A DNA stretch of 64,000 nt from Ilyobacter polytropus DSM 2926 (GTDB lineage: Bacteria; Fusobacteriota; Fusobacteriia; Fusobacteriales; Fusobacteriaceae), in assembly GCF_000165505.1 (NCBI RefSeq), contig NC_014632.1:868001-932000 (forward strand). The letters are read 5' to 3'. Shown here one piece after another: positions 8,035-15,422 of the stretch. The notes beneath the pieces are model-generated. The model had not been told where the DNA came from. It did not search any database and saw only the letters and a list, made by a program, of their open reading frames with translations. Position 1 is the first letter of the stretch; every line of letters starts with the position of its first letter. The position numbers and the translations under genes are program-made.

Positions 8035-8967
8035 ATGAATGATTCAAAAAAATATCTATATGTTATAAATTATCCGGCATACGAAGAGGAACTTTGCATG
8101 CTAGAGATGAGGGCCTTGTTTGACAGAGAGCCAGAGGACAAGGTTCTTATTTCTCAAATAAAATTTAATCCTTCCAATAGTATTTTTATTAAAAAAAGAC
8201 TGGAGATAATCTACGAAAAAGAGACCCTACAGGAAATTTTGGATTATTTGGAAAAAGATGAGATGCATCTAAAAGATTTTAAATGTGAATACCTAAGACT
8301 CCAAAAGGGGAATATAAGCTACGAAGAGAGAATCAAGAGTACGAGAGAGGTAGGTCTTAGAATAATCGGGAACTCAACTATGATAGAACCTGAAACTATT
8401 CTCGGAGTAACCAAGTATAATGATAAATGGTTTCTAGGGATAAATGAAAATAATGACTGCAAGTGGCATCTCCATGAAACGAAGCCATGCTCCTACTCAA
8501 ACTCTTTGAGTGTACGGACGGCAAGAGTATTGGTAAATATAGCATCAAAAGGTGATTCGAAGAAAAAAATAATAGATCCCTGCTGTGGGGTAGCAACTAC
8601 ACTGGTAGAAGGTCTTTCCATGGGGTATGATATTTTTGGCTATGAAATAAACCCGAAAATAGTAAAAAATGCAAAAATAAACCTTAAACACTTTGACCTG
8701 GAAACTAAAATCATGAAAAAAGATATGCATGAGATAAAAGAAAATTATGATGCCTCTATAATAGATATTCCCTATGGCCTATTCAGCCATACCACTGAAA
8801 AGGATCAGCAGGATATAATAAATACAGCCAGAAGAATTTCTAAGAGAATGGTTATGGTGTCCTTTGAAATTTTAGATGAAATGGTTTTGAACGCAGGCTT
8901 TGAGATAATAGACAGATGCACCGTCACCAAGGGAACCTTTAAAAGGTATATCCTAGTGTGCCAGTAA
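8035..8967 (+). CDS. Trm11/TrmG10-like RNA guanine-N2 methyltransferase
   Basis: A 310-residue protein whose C-terminal half is a SAM methyltransferase of the UPF0020/Trm11 group: motif I IIDPCCGVATTLVEGL (about residues 180-195), acidic turn FGYEINPKIVKNAKINL, and motif IV ASIIDIPYGLFS. The usual motif IV of this group is (D/N)PPY; here it reads DIPYG. The N-terminal ~150 residues show no motif I can name and may be a divergent RNA-binding region. The ATG at 8035 is chosen because AGGGAGGA (8016-8023) lies upstream; the in-frame ATG at 8002 would overlap that site. It follows the cupin regulator by about 50 bases and may be cotranscribed. Substrate (tRNA or rRNA) unknown. Confidence 0.7.
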   Translation: MNDSKKYLYVINYPAYEEELCMLEMRALFDREPEDKVLISQIKFNPSNSIFIKKRLEIIYEKETLQEILDYLEKDEMHLKDFKCEYLRLQKGNISYEERIKSTREVGLRIIGNSTMIEPETILGVTKYNDKWFLGINENNDCKWHLHETKPCSYSNSLSVRTARVLVNIASKGDSKKKIIDPCCGVATTLVEGLSMGYDIFGYEINPKIVKNAKINLKHFDLETKIMKKDMHEIKENYDASIIDIPYGLFSHTTEKDQQDIINTARRISKRMVMVSFEILDEMVLNAGFEIIDRCTVTKGTFKRYILVCQ

Positions 8968-8986
8968 TTCTTATAAAATTGGGATT

Positions 8987-9026
8987 AAATAGGTAGCATA
9001 CCTTGTAGGCATACTACCTATTTTTT
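8987..9026 (+). terminator. Rho-independent terminator
   Basis: AAATAGGTAG...CTACCTATTT stem with an inner AT pair and a loop of about 11 bases, followed by TTTTTT. It ends the Trm11-like transcript. Confidence 0.85.
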
Positions 9027-9138
9027 AATGCAAAAATTAAAATAAATAATTGCTGGATAAAATTAATATAGTTATAAATATTGATATATTAATAAGATCA
9101 TAAATGCATACTAAAAGGATAAGGGTGGAATAAAAAAG

Positions 9139-9167
9139 TTGACAAATAATAGTAAAAAGGTTATGCT
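9139..9167 (+). promoter_or_regulatory. Sigma70-type promoter of the SHOCT gene
   Basis: TTGACA at 9139-9144, a 17-base spacer, then TATGCT at 9162-9167, about 50 bases ahead of the start codon. Confidence 0.65.
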
Positions 9168-9217
9168 GAAATATAGGGTATAGGGGTATATTAATACTTT
9201 AAATATGGAGGTGTAAG

Positions 9218-9454
9218 ATGCGTCAGTTGTGTTTTGAATACTTTAATAGAGGCGGAATGTTTAGATGGATGGGAGGTGGACTTATGATGCTTTTTCCGAT
9301 ACTACTTATTGTACTGATTTTTTATTTTTTCAATAAGAATGACAAGAACAACAATATAGAAAATGTCACTCCCTTAGATATACTGAAGAAAAGATATGCA
9401 AGAGGAGAGATAACTAAGCAAGAGTTTGAAGATATGAAAAAAGATATACAGTAA
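9218..9454 (+). CDS. Small membrane protein with SHOCT domain
   Basis: A 78-residue protein. Residues about 15-40 form one transmembrane helix (GGLMMLFPILLIVLIFYFF). The C-terminal 30 residues match the SHOCT (short C-terminal) motif: PLDILKKRYARGEITKQEFEDMKKDI. SHOCT segments occur at the ends of many membrane and envelope proteins and are thought to mediate oligomerisation; the exact role is unknown. The ATG has GGAGGTG upstream. It is monocistronic with its own TTGACA promoter. Confidence 0.85.
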   Translation: MRQLCFEYFNRGGMFRWMGGGLMMLFPILLIVLIFYFFNKNDKNNNIENVTPLDILKKRYARGEITKQEFEDMKKDIQ

Positions 9455-9568
9455 AATTAAGCTTTTGAAAAATATAGCCGAATATACAGAAAGGACAGTA
9501 GCAGTCTGACCTAGTTTATTTGTAACAAGAGACATGAGAGTATAGAGGTTTTTTAATATTATGAAGAC

Positions 9569-9603
9569 TACAGAAGCGGCCTGTTAAGATGGCCGCTTCT
9601 GTA
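9569..9603. terminator. Strong hairpin between convergent genes
   Basis: A perfect 13-bp GC-rich stem: the core GAAGCGGCC pairs with GGCCGCTTC around a 9-base loop (9582-9590). The flanking T-tracts are short on both strands, so termination efficiency is uncertain. It lies between the SHOCT and YbjQ genes. Confidence 0.65.
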
Positions 9604-9628
9604 ATTTAAAAAAGATGGATTGTTTAAT

Positions 9629-10192
9629 CTATTGAGTGTTTTTAAGTTTTACTGCCGTACCATAGGCAAAAAGTTCTGCAGCACTTCCCACAACACTTGT
9701 TGTCATATAGCGGATGTTTATGACAGCATCGGCTCCTATTTCCTCAGCCTGTGCAAGCATCCTTTCTGCAGCTATTTCCCGTGCTTTTCCCATCATATCA
9801 GTGTATTCAGTCAATTCTCCTCCAAGGATGAGTTTTATTATAGCAGAAAGGTCTTTACCTAACCAGATGGCAAATACTGTATGTCCCTGAACTAATCCTA
9901 AAATTTCAGATACTTCAGAACCAGGGAGTACAACTGAGTTTGACATTAGAATTTTAGTTTTATGTTCATATGAGCCATTTGCCTTTTCCGGAGCTTTATA
10001 TTTTTTCTGACCTAATCCCACTGTGACAAGGACTATGAAAATTCCTCCCAACAGAGAAAAAACAGCTGTCCTCAACCATAAGGGGACAACGGGGTCTTCA
10101 GCAGTTATTACAGCCCATGGAATACCGGCAAATATAGAGGTGAAAAGTCCCAAAATAAAAAATATAGAACCGATATATCGAATTGTTTTCAT
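9629..10192 (-). CDS. YbjQ-family protein with N-terminal membrane segments
   Basis: A 187-residue protein: two predicted transmembrane segments (about residues 5-28 and 40-62), a short linker, then a YbjQ/UPF0145 domain (about 80-185) with ILGLVQGHTVFA, REIAAERMLAQAEEIGADAVINIRY and AAELFAYGTAVKL. YbjQ domains form pentameric rings; a heavy-metal-binding label is attached to the family but the role is not settled. Fusion to membrane segments is less usual than the free ~105-residue form. The ATG is preceded by GGAGGAGGATATT on its strand. Confidence 0.82.
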   Translation of the reverse strand: MKTIRYIGSIFFILGLFTSIFAGIPWAVITAEDPVVPLWLRTAVFSLLGGIFIVLVTVGLGQKKYKAPEKANGSYEHKTKILMSNSVVLPGSEVSEILGLVQGHTVFAIWLGKDLSAIIKLILGGELTEYTDMMGKAREIAAERMLAQAEEIGADAVINIRYMTTSVVGSAAELFAYGTAVKLKNTQ

Positions 10193-10230
10193 AATATCCT
10201 CCTCCTCTTATATAATTTACTATGAGACAT

Positions 10231-10265
10231 AAAAAACTCCTGTACAGAGTGCACAGAAGTTTTTA
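10231..10265 (-). terminator. Terminator of the DUF969-DUF979-pcp operon
   Basis: AAAACT(C)CTGT pairs with ACAG(A)AGTTTT, one mismatch, 9-base loop. On the minus strand it is followed by six T. Confidence 0.65.
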
Positions 10266-10287
10266 TGGTTAATTCTCAAAATTTTTT

Positions 10288-10929
10288 TTAAAATTCACGT
10301 CCTCCGGATATTTCAAGATCCTTTTCATTTTTTCCGATTGCAGAAATAGCAGCTTCAAGGCCCTGTGAAATAATATCTAGTCCCATAGAGGGAAGATTTT
10401 TTTTACCTATAACCTGTTGCGGGATATATGGCACATGGATAAAGCCACCTTTTTTCGCCACATTGGATTTTTCTATGTGATAAAGGAGACCGTACATGAT
10501 GTGGTTGCAGACGAAGGTTCCGGCAGTATTGGATACAGATGCAGGAATCCCAGTAGATTTGATAGCCTCTGTCATTGCCTTGATAGGAAGGTTGCTAAAA
10601 TAAGCACTGTCACCATCAGGATAGACTTTTTCATCGATGGGTTGATTTCCTTCGTTATCCTTGATCCTTGCATCGTCCAAATTAATGGCTATTCTTTCCA
10701 TGGAAATCTCATATCTTCCCCCAGCTTGTCCGACACAGATAACTGCATCAGGTTTATGCTTTTCTATTCCAGACATTAAAACATCGATGGATTTCTTAAA
10801 AACTGTGGGGATTTCCAGTTTAATAACCTCTATACTCTCTATAGTATCAGGTAAGAGTTTTATTGCTTCCCAGGCGGGATTTATTTTCTCTCCTCCAAAA
10901 GGATCAAAACCTGTAATTAATACTCTCAA
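10288..10929 (-). CDS. pcp: Pyroglutamyl-peptidase I
   Basis: Cytosolic cysteine peptidase (family C15) that removes N-terminal 5-oxoproline from peptides. Start [19 protein letters not shown] is the family signature. Catalytic residues are visible: Glu in [19 protein letters not shown], Cys in [17 protein letters not shown] and His in [12 protein letters not shown]. At 213 residues it is full length. The start codon is TTG at 10929, with AAGGAG on its strand 9 bases upstream. It is the last gene of a three-gene operon with two membrane proteins (DUF979, DUF969), a conserved pairing that suggests uptake of the substrate or export of 5-oxoproline. Confidence 0.93.
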   Translation of the reverse strand: MRVLITGFDPFGGEKINPAWEAIKLLPDTIESIEVIKLEIPTVFKKSIDVLMSGIEKHKPDAVICVGQAGGRYEISMERIAINLDDARIKDNEGNQPIDEKVYPDGDSAYFSNLPIKAMTEAIKSTGIPASVSNTAGTFVCNHIMYGLLYHIEKSNVAKKGGFIHVPYIPQQVIGKKNLPSMGLDIISQGLEAAISAIGKNEKDLEISGGREF

Positions 10930-10967
10930 TAATCTCAGCTCCTTAAATTTTTATAATTTTAAATTTA

Positions 10968-11882
10968 CTAGAATGCCCACAGGTACATAACAACAATATG
11001 AAGAAAAAGTAGTGCTAGTCCAACTGGGGCCTGAGCTGCGATTACACCATTTTTATTTTTCATTTCCATGATAGCTGCAGGAACTATATTAAAATTTGCC
11101 GCCATTGGAGTAAGAAGGGTACCACAATAACCTGCTGTAAGACCTAATACCCCTGCAATTGCAGGATTTGCACCGTGTGAAAAAACAAAGGGGATTCCGA
11201 TTCCAGCTGTAATTACGGCAAAGGCCGCAAAGGCGTTACCCATTATCATTGTGAAAAGAGCCATGGCAAGGCAGTATACTGTCACACCTGCCAAAATATT
11301 ATTTTCTGGAATAATTCCACTCATGATTTCAGAAATAACTGTTCCTACACCAGCAAGTGCGAAGAGAGCCCCCAACGATGCCAAAAGTTGTGGAAGTATT
11401 GTGGTAGATCCTATCTGTTGCAGCATTCTAGAGCTTTCATATCCTATATATTTTGGATTTTCTTTTGTTACAACAAGAGTAAAAATCAAGGAAATAATAG
11501 AACCTAAGCCTAAGCCTACTAATCCTCCTAAATCTGTAAACTGTGCAACAGCAAAGGCAATAAGTCCAATTGAGGTAGCCGGGAAAAATATTGAGTCACC
11601 AATTTTATGACTTCTTTCTTCTCTGTACTCTTCAGAGGATAATTCCTGGGAACCACACCCGACTTTATTAAAGGCTGTGAGTCCTCCCATTACGAAAATA
11701 AGTATGCCCACAATATGGGAAGGAATGTTTTTACCGGCCATGAAAATAACACCAAATATTATCCAAAAGATACCTGTTCCTATTTTAGTTTTGTGTTTTT
11801 TATCGGTAAGTGCATATGCACCCGTTGCAATGGCAACTAGTCCTGTGAGAAGATACATTATTTCTAGAATCATATTTTTCAT
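10968..11882 (-). CDS. DUF979 membrane protein (putative permease half)
   Basis: A 304-residue polytopic inner-membrane protein of the DUF979 family, with about 9 hydrophobic segments. Typical stretches are GTGIFWIIFGVIFMAGKNIP, AFAAFAVITAGIGIPF and GYCGTLLTPMAANFNIVPAA; the last resembles re-entrant loops of ion-coupled carboxylate transporters. Its start ATG overlaps the TGA of the DUF969 gene (ATGA, 11879-11882), and its GGAGGT site lies inside that gene. It always travels with DUF969, so the two probably form one heteromeric transporter. A link to pyroglutamate or its peptides is inferred from the pcp gene 38 bases downstream. Confidence 0.82.
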   Translation of the reverse strand: MKNMILEIMYLLTGLVAIATGAYALTDKKHKTKIGTGIFWIIFGVIFMAGKNIPSHIVGILIFVMGGLTAFNKVGCGSQELSSEEYREERSHKIGDSIFFPATSIGLIAFAVAQFTDLGGLVGLGLGSIISLIFTLVVTKENPKYIGYESSRMLQQIGSTTILPQLLASLGALFALAGVGTVISEIMSGIIPENNILAGVTVYCLAMALFTMIMGNAFAAFAVITAGIGIPFVFSHGANPAIAGVLGLTAGYCGTLLTPMAANFNIVPAAIMEMKNKNGVIAAQAPVGLALLFLHIVVMYLWAF

Positions 11883-12574
11883 TCTTTTACCTCCTTTTCC
11901 AACTGAGTATCTACATGAGCTTTTGAAAGGGTCATATCAGTCCAGTAATTTTGAACAAAGGATAATATAACAGAGATAAATGCCATAGGAATGGCAGCCT
12001 TAGAAACAGAGTAAGGTTCCACGATTATTCCGAGTTCCTGAAGTGTACCAACAATTAGAAGAACTCCACCAGATGCTACAAAAACATTTTGCCCGAAAAA
12101 GTTACCGTAGTTTTCCACAGCACAGGCCACACCTTTTAGTTTGTCATTTTCTTTTTCTGAAAGATTTCTACTCAACTTGTTTTCAGAGGCACTCTGTGCC
12201 ATAGGATGAATAAGAGGTCTGATAAATTGCACATGCCCCCCTAGTCTGACAGATAAGGCAGCAGCAAGAGTCCTTATAAGCATGTAAAAAGATAAGATTC
12301 TTCCGCTGGTGAGGCTATTCATTCCCTTGATAAAATGAGCCCCTCTTTCTTTTAGTCCATTTCTTTCAAGTATCCCTATAACTGGTAAAGTTAATAGAAA
12401 AAGAGTCATATATCTAGTTTTCACAAAAGCCTCTCCTAAAGTAGAAAGTATTGTCATGAAATCTACGCCAGATACAAGACAAGTTGTGACACCTGCAACT
12501 AATACAACAGCAATGGTGTCAAGTCTAAATGTGAAACCCAATACAATGATAAGAATTCCAATAAGCTTGATCAT
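11879..12574 (-). CDS. DUF969 membrane protein (putative permease half)
   Basis: A 231-residue inner-membrane protein of the DUF969 family with about 5-6 helices. Recognisable stretches are FTFRLDTIAVVLVAGVTT near the start, SVRLGGHVQFIRPLIHPMA and VENYGNFFGQNVFVASGG in the middle. It is the first gene of the DUF969-DUF979-pcp operon; overlap with the next gene is 4 bases. A TATAAT -10 lies on its strand at 12606-12601, 27 bases upstream. The function as half of a transporter is inferred from topology and gene pairing, not shown. Confidence 0.82.
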   Translation of the reverse strand: MIKLIGILIIVLGFTFRLDTIAVVLVAGVTTCLVSGVDFMTILSTLGEAFVKTRYMTLFLLTLPVIGILERNGLKERGAHFIKGMNSLTSGRILSFYMLIRTLAAALSVRLGGHVQFIRPLIHPMAQSASENKLSRNLSEKENDKLKGVACAVENYGNFFGQNVFVASGGVLLIVGTLQELGIIVEPYSVSKAAIPMAFISVILSFVQNYWTDMTLSKAHVDTQLEKEVKE

Positions 12575-12754
12575 AAATATTTCCCCCTTTTAATAAATTT
12601 ATTATACCCTCGGATCTTTATCATATATTATTTTTGATTATATTTTTGTAAGCTATTTTACATTAGAAAGATATATTTAAATTATAGTCTTAATACAACA
12701 CTATAGTTGCTTTTTTGGCATTAAGTGTTTACTAACAGAAAGTGAAATAAAACT

Positions 12755-12787
12755 AATTCTGTCAGAAAGAAATTAATTGACAGAATT
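12755..12787. repeat. Inverted repeat TGTCA-N-TGACA
   Basis: AATTCTGTCA (12755-12764) and TGACAGAATT (12778-12787) are exact inverse copies 13 bases apart. On the plus strand a T8 run follows four bases later, so it may be a second terminator hairpin; alternatively its TGTCA/TGACA halves could be a Crp/Fnr-type operator for the gene at 12938-13630. Confidence 0.5.
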
Positions 12788-12810
12788 TACTTTTTTTTAT
12801 CAAAAAATTA

Positions 12811-12865
12811 AAACAGACAACTTTTTGAGGAGCTCTTCTTGAACCCCAAAATCAGTTGCCTGTTT
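12811..12865 (-). terminator. Long terminator-like hairpin
   Basis: AAACAG(A)CAACT pairs with AGTTG(C)CTGTTT, with an inner TTTTG/CAAAA stem. On the minus strand it ends in CTGTTTTAATTTTTTG, so it probably terminates the Crp-like gene. Confidence 0.6.
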
Positions 12866-12937
12866 AAAATATATCTATTTAAATTTTGTATTTCTAGGAA
12901 ATAAAAGAGAAGGATTTAAACACAAAATTATAAATGA

Positions 12938-13630
12938 CTATCTGTTTTTCCTGATACTTTCTCTGTATTCTGCCAAATTTTCTACAGATTTTACAATTAT
13001 AAGTTTTCTTTTTATGATTATCAGCCCTTTTTCTTCTAGTTTTTTTAGGATATTCGTTATACCTATCCTAGAAACATTAATACCCTTTCCTATATCTTCA
13101 TGGGTGTAGCCTTCTATTTTTATATTTACAGTTGAATTTGGTTCCCTTATTTTGCATATTCTTAAAAGAAATTCAGTAAGTTTTTCCTCGCTGGAATAGA
13201 ATTTATTAAACCCTGATTGTATAAGAGAAAGGTTGTACTTTCGACTCATACTGTGCATAAAATAGTTGTAATATTCAGGCTTGTCTTTGAGGATATTATT
13301 TATTTTGCATTTTTCTATTTTCCAGAGAGTACTATCTTCTAAAAAATGTAGGGTATAATTCTGACTGACTTCTGAGAAAATTTCAAATTCTCCTAAAATT
13401 TCTCCTGGATATAATCTATAAATCATCTGCTCTTCTCCGCCTATGTCACAGATGGAAATATTAACTGCTCCAGTTTTGACAACATAGAGATAGTCTTCAA
13501 TATCTCTGGATATTATAGATCCCTTTGGATATTTTTCAACTTTTCCACATGGACCTAGGATTTCCAAAAAAAATTGTCTCATATTGTTTTGTTTATTTAA
13601 ATCAAATAATTCTGTATATTTTGTATTCAT
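12938..13630 (-). CDS. Crp/Fnr-family transcriptional regulator
   Basis: A 230-residue protein: cNMP-binding-like domain at about residues 25-145 (VEKYPKGSIISRD, YVVKTGAVNISI, MIYRLYPGEILGEFEIF) and a Crp-type winged helix at about 165-225 (EGYTHEDIGKGINVSRIGITNILKKLEEKGLI). Cysteines are few and not clustered as in FNR. The phosphate-binding cassette is changed relative to CRP, so cAMP binding is doubtful. On its strand the ATG has AGGAG 7 bases upstream. It is divergent from arsR with 290 bases between them, including an inverted repeat at 13769-13798 that could be its own operator. Effector unknown. Confidence 0.82.
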   Translation of the reverse strand: MNTKYTELFDLNKQNNMRQFFLEILGPCGKVEKYPKGSIISRDIEDYLYVVKTGAVNISICDIGGEEQMIYRLYPGEILGEFEIFSEVSQNYTLHFLEDSTLWKIEKCKINNILKDKPEYYNYFMHSMSRKYNLSLIQSGFNKFYSSEEKLTEFLLRICKIREPNSTVNIKIEGYTHEDIGKGINVSRIGITNILKKLEEKGLIIIKRKLIIVKSVENLAEYRESIRKNR

Positions 13631-13768
13631 TTTTTTCTCCTGATTTTAGAAAGTTATTTTAATATTACTACAAAGGCTATTACAAATCAATGCTTTATGT
13701 GGTACAAGCAGAATAAAAGAATTGGGTCTTTTCCAAATCATCTGTAAATAATAATTATAAAAACTATA

Positions 13769-13798
13769 TTTACTATAATTTCAGGTACTTATAGTAAA
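13769..13798. repeat. Inverted repeat in the crp-arsR divergent region
   Basis: TTTACTATAA (13769-13778) and TTATAGTAAA (13789-13798) are exact inverse copies with a 10-base spacer (centre to centre 20 bases). Position between two divergent regulator genes suggests an operator. No T-tract follows, so a terminator is unlikely. Confidence 0.45.
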
Positions 13799-13879
13799 TG
13801 TTTGTAGACCTGTTTTTTAGTCTTAGCTGTAATATAAAAATTTTTTTATAAAAAGTACTTGCTTTATATGATATTTTGG

Positions 13880-13903
13880 TATAATATGATTTCATAATCA
13901 TAT
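13880..13903 (+). promoter_or_regulatory. arsR promoter -10 overlapped by an ArsR-type operator
   Basis: TATAAT at 13880-13885 runs directly into the perfect palindrome ATATGATT-TCAT-AATCATAT at 13884-13903, 17 bases before the arsR start. The same half-sites recur before acr3. A repressor bound here would block the promoter. Confidence 0.75.
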
Positions 13904-13920
13904 ATAAAAGGGGTTATGTT

Positions 13921-14241
13921 ATGGAGATAATGGATATATTAAAATTAATTTCTGACAACAACAGAATGAGAATACTAAATATATTATATAAAAAGGACAA
14001 AATTTGTGTATGTGTTTTAGAAGATATATTAGGATTAAATCAATCTAATCTTTCAAGACATCTCAATAAATTAAAAAAGGCAGGAATAATTGTAGGGGAA
14101 AAAAGATCCCAGTGGGTTGATTATGAGATATCTGAAAAATTTCTTCAGGAAAATCAATTTGTAAGAGAAATCTTAGAGACAAGGCTGACTGGAGAAATAT
14201 TTTTAAGGGATTTAGAAAATCTAAAATGTTCAACATGTTAA
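13921..14241 (+). CDS. arsR: ArsR-family metal-responsive repressor
   Basis: A 106-residue ArsR/SmtB winged-helix repressor. The helix carrying KICVCVLEDIL (Cys29, Cys31) matches the ELCVCDL metalloid site of the classical ArsR; the recognition helix is LNQSNLSRHLNKLKKAGII. The C-terminus adds a second pair, Cys103 and Cys106 (CSTC). It should release DNA on binding As(III)/Sb(III) or a related thiophile. The start has AAAGGGGTT about 5 bases upstream. It leads a cluster with acr3 and a CoA-disulfide reductase, and identical 20-bp palindromes precede arsR and acr3. Confidence 0.9.
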   Translation: MEIMDILKLISDNNRMRILNILYKKDKICVCVLEDILGLNQSNLSRHLNKLKKAGIIVGEKRSQWVDYEISEKFLQENQFVREILETRLTGEIFLRDLENLKCSTC

Positions 14242-14309
14242 TATGTGTGTAATTAGACATGGACTTATAAATACTGTGTCTAAATTATAATAAAATTTTT
14301 TAACATTAT

Positions 14310-14329
14310 ATATGATTATTTAATCATAT
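14310..14329 (+). promoter_or_regulatory. Second ArsR-type operator, before acr3
   Basis: ATATGATT-ATTT-AATCATAT, with the same 8-base half-sites and 4-base spacer as the arsR operator, ends 14 bases before the acr3 start. It indicates separate or internal control of the exporter by ArsR. Confidence 0.75.
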
Positions 14330-14343
14330 TGAGGAGGAGAAAG

Positions 14344-15399
14344 ATGAAAAAGGAAACTGGAATTAATTTTTTTGAAAAATATCTTACAGTTTGGGTGATA
14401 CTCTGTATGATAGTTGGGGTGTTAATAGGTAAATATCTACCTCAAATACCAGCGTCTTTGGGGAAATTGGAATATGCAAATATATCTATGCCAATAGCAG
14501 TGCTTATATGGCTTATTATCTATCCTATGATGCTTAAGATTGACTTTAAGAGTATCGTAAATGCCACTAAAAATTTAAAAGGGTTAGCCATAACGACTAG
14601 CATAAACTGGTTGATAAAACCCTTTACAATGTATGCTTTGGCAGTGTTTTTTTTAAAGGGTATATTCAGCGGGCTTATTTCTGCAGAACTTGCCGATGAG
14701 TATGTTACAGGTGCAGTTCTACTAGGAGCAGCACCGTGTACAGCCATGGTATTTGTATGGAGCAAGCTAACTAAAGGGGATACAGCTTATACCCTAGTAC
14801 AGGTAGCTGTAAACGATCTTATTCTGTTAGTTGCTTTTGTTCCGATAGTGGGACTGCTTTTAGGAGTTTCAAATGTTACAGTACCTTATGCAACTTTGTT
14901 TTTGTCAGTGGTTCTATTTGTGGTAACACCTCTCATTGCGGCGTGGATTACGAGAAAATCTGTAGTTGCCAATAAGGGCTTGGATTATCTGGAAAATACA
15001 TTTATTAAAAAGTTTGATAAGAGTACCATGGTGGGCTTGCTGTTGACACTTGTTATTATATTTTCTTTTCAGGGAGATAAGTTACTTACTAACCCTATGG
15101 ATATAGCACTTATTGCGGTTCCTCTTACTATACAGACATTCTTAATATTTGTTTTGGCCTATGTTTGGGCAAAAAAGTGGGATATGCCCCATGAAGTTGC
15201 GTCTCCAGGAGCCATGATTGGTGCAAGTAACTTCTTTGAATTAGCAGTTGCAGTTGCAATATCTCTGTTTGGTATCAATTCAGGTGTAACTTTAGCAACT
15301 GTAGTGGGGCTTTTGGTAGAAGTTCCAGTTATGTTAATTTTAGTAAAAATATCAAATTCAACAAGAAAACATTTTGAGACCAAGGCATCGATTGCATAA
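14344..15399 (+). CDS. acr3: Acr3-type arsenite efflux transporter
   Basis: A 351-residue inner-membrane protein with about 10 helices, of the Acr3 (BASS superfamily) arsenite permease family. The key loop GAAPCTAMVFVWSKLTKGD carries the essential cysteine; the start FFEKYLTVWVILCMIVGVLIG and ASPGAMIGASNFFELAVAVA are family hallmarks. It exports As(OH)3/arsenite driven by the proton gradient. I take the ATG at 14344, after GGAGGAGA; an upstream in-frame codon at 14329 overlaps the operator. No ArsC arsenate reductase gene is in the window, so the cluster handles trivalent metalloid as such or uses the adjacent thiol enzyme. Confidence 0.92.
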   Translation: MKKETGINFFEKYLTVWVILCMIVGVLIGKYLPQIPASLGKLEYANISMPIAVLIWLIIYPMMLKIDFKSIVNATKNLKGLAITTSINWLIKPFTMYALAVFFLKGIFSGLISAELADEYVTGAVLLGAAPCTAMVFVWSKLTKGDTAYTLVQVAVNDLILLVAFVPIVGLLLGVSNVTVPYATLFLSVVLFVVTPLIAAWITRKSVVANKGLDYLENTFIKKFDKSTMVGLLLTLVIIFSFQGDKLLTNPMDIALIAVPLTIQTFLIFVLAYVWAKKWDMPHEVASPGAMIGASNFFELAVAVAISLFGINSGVTLATVVGLLVEVPVMLILVKISNSTRKHFETKASIA

Positions 15400-15422
15400 A
15401 AGATTATTTCGGGGAGGATGTA

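Larger units (their letters stand above)
12575..12937. other. Intergenic region, 363 bases
   Basis: No gene seen. It holds the -10 of the DUF969 operon (minus strand, 12601-12606), a perfect inverted repeat at 12755-12787, and the terminator of the Crp-like gene at 12811-12865. The rest is AT-rich with no recognisable signal. Confidence 0.6.
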
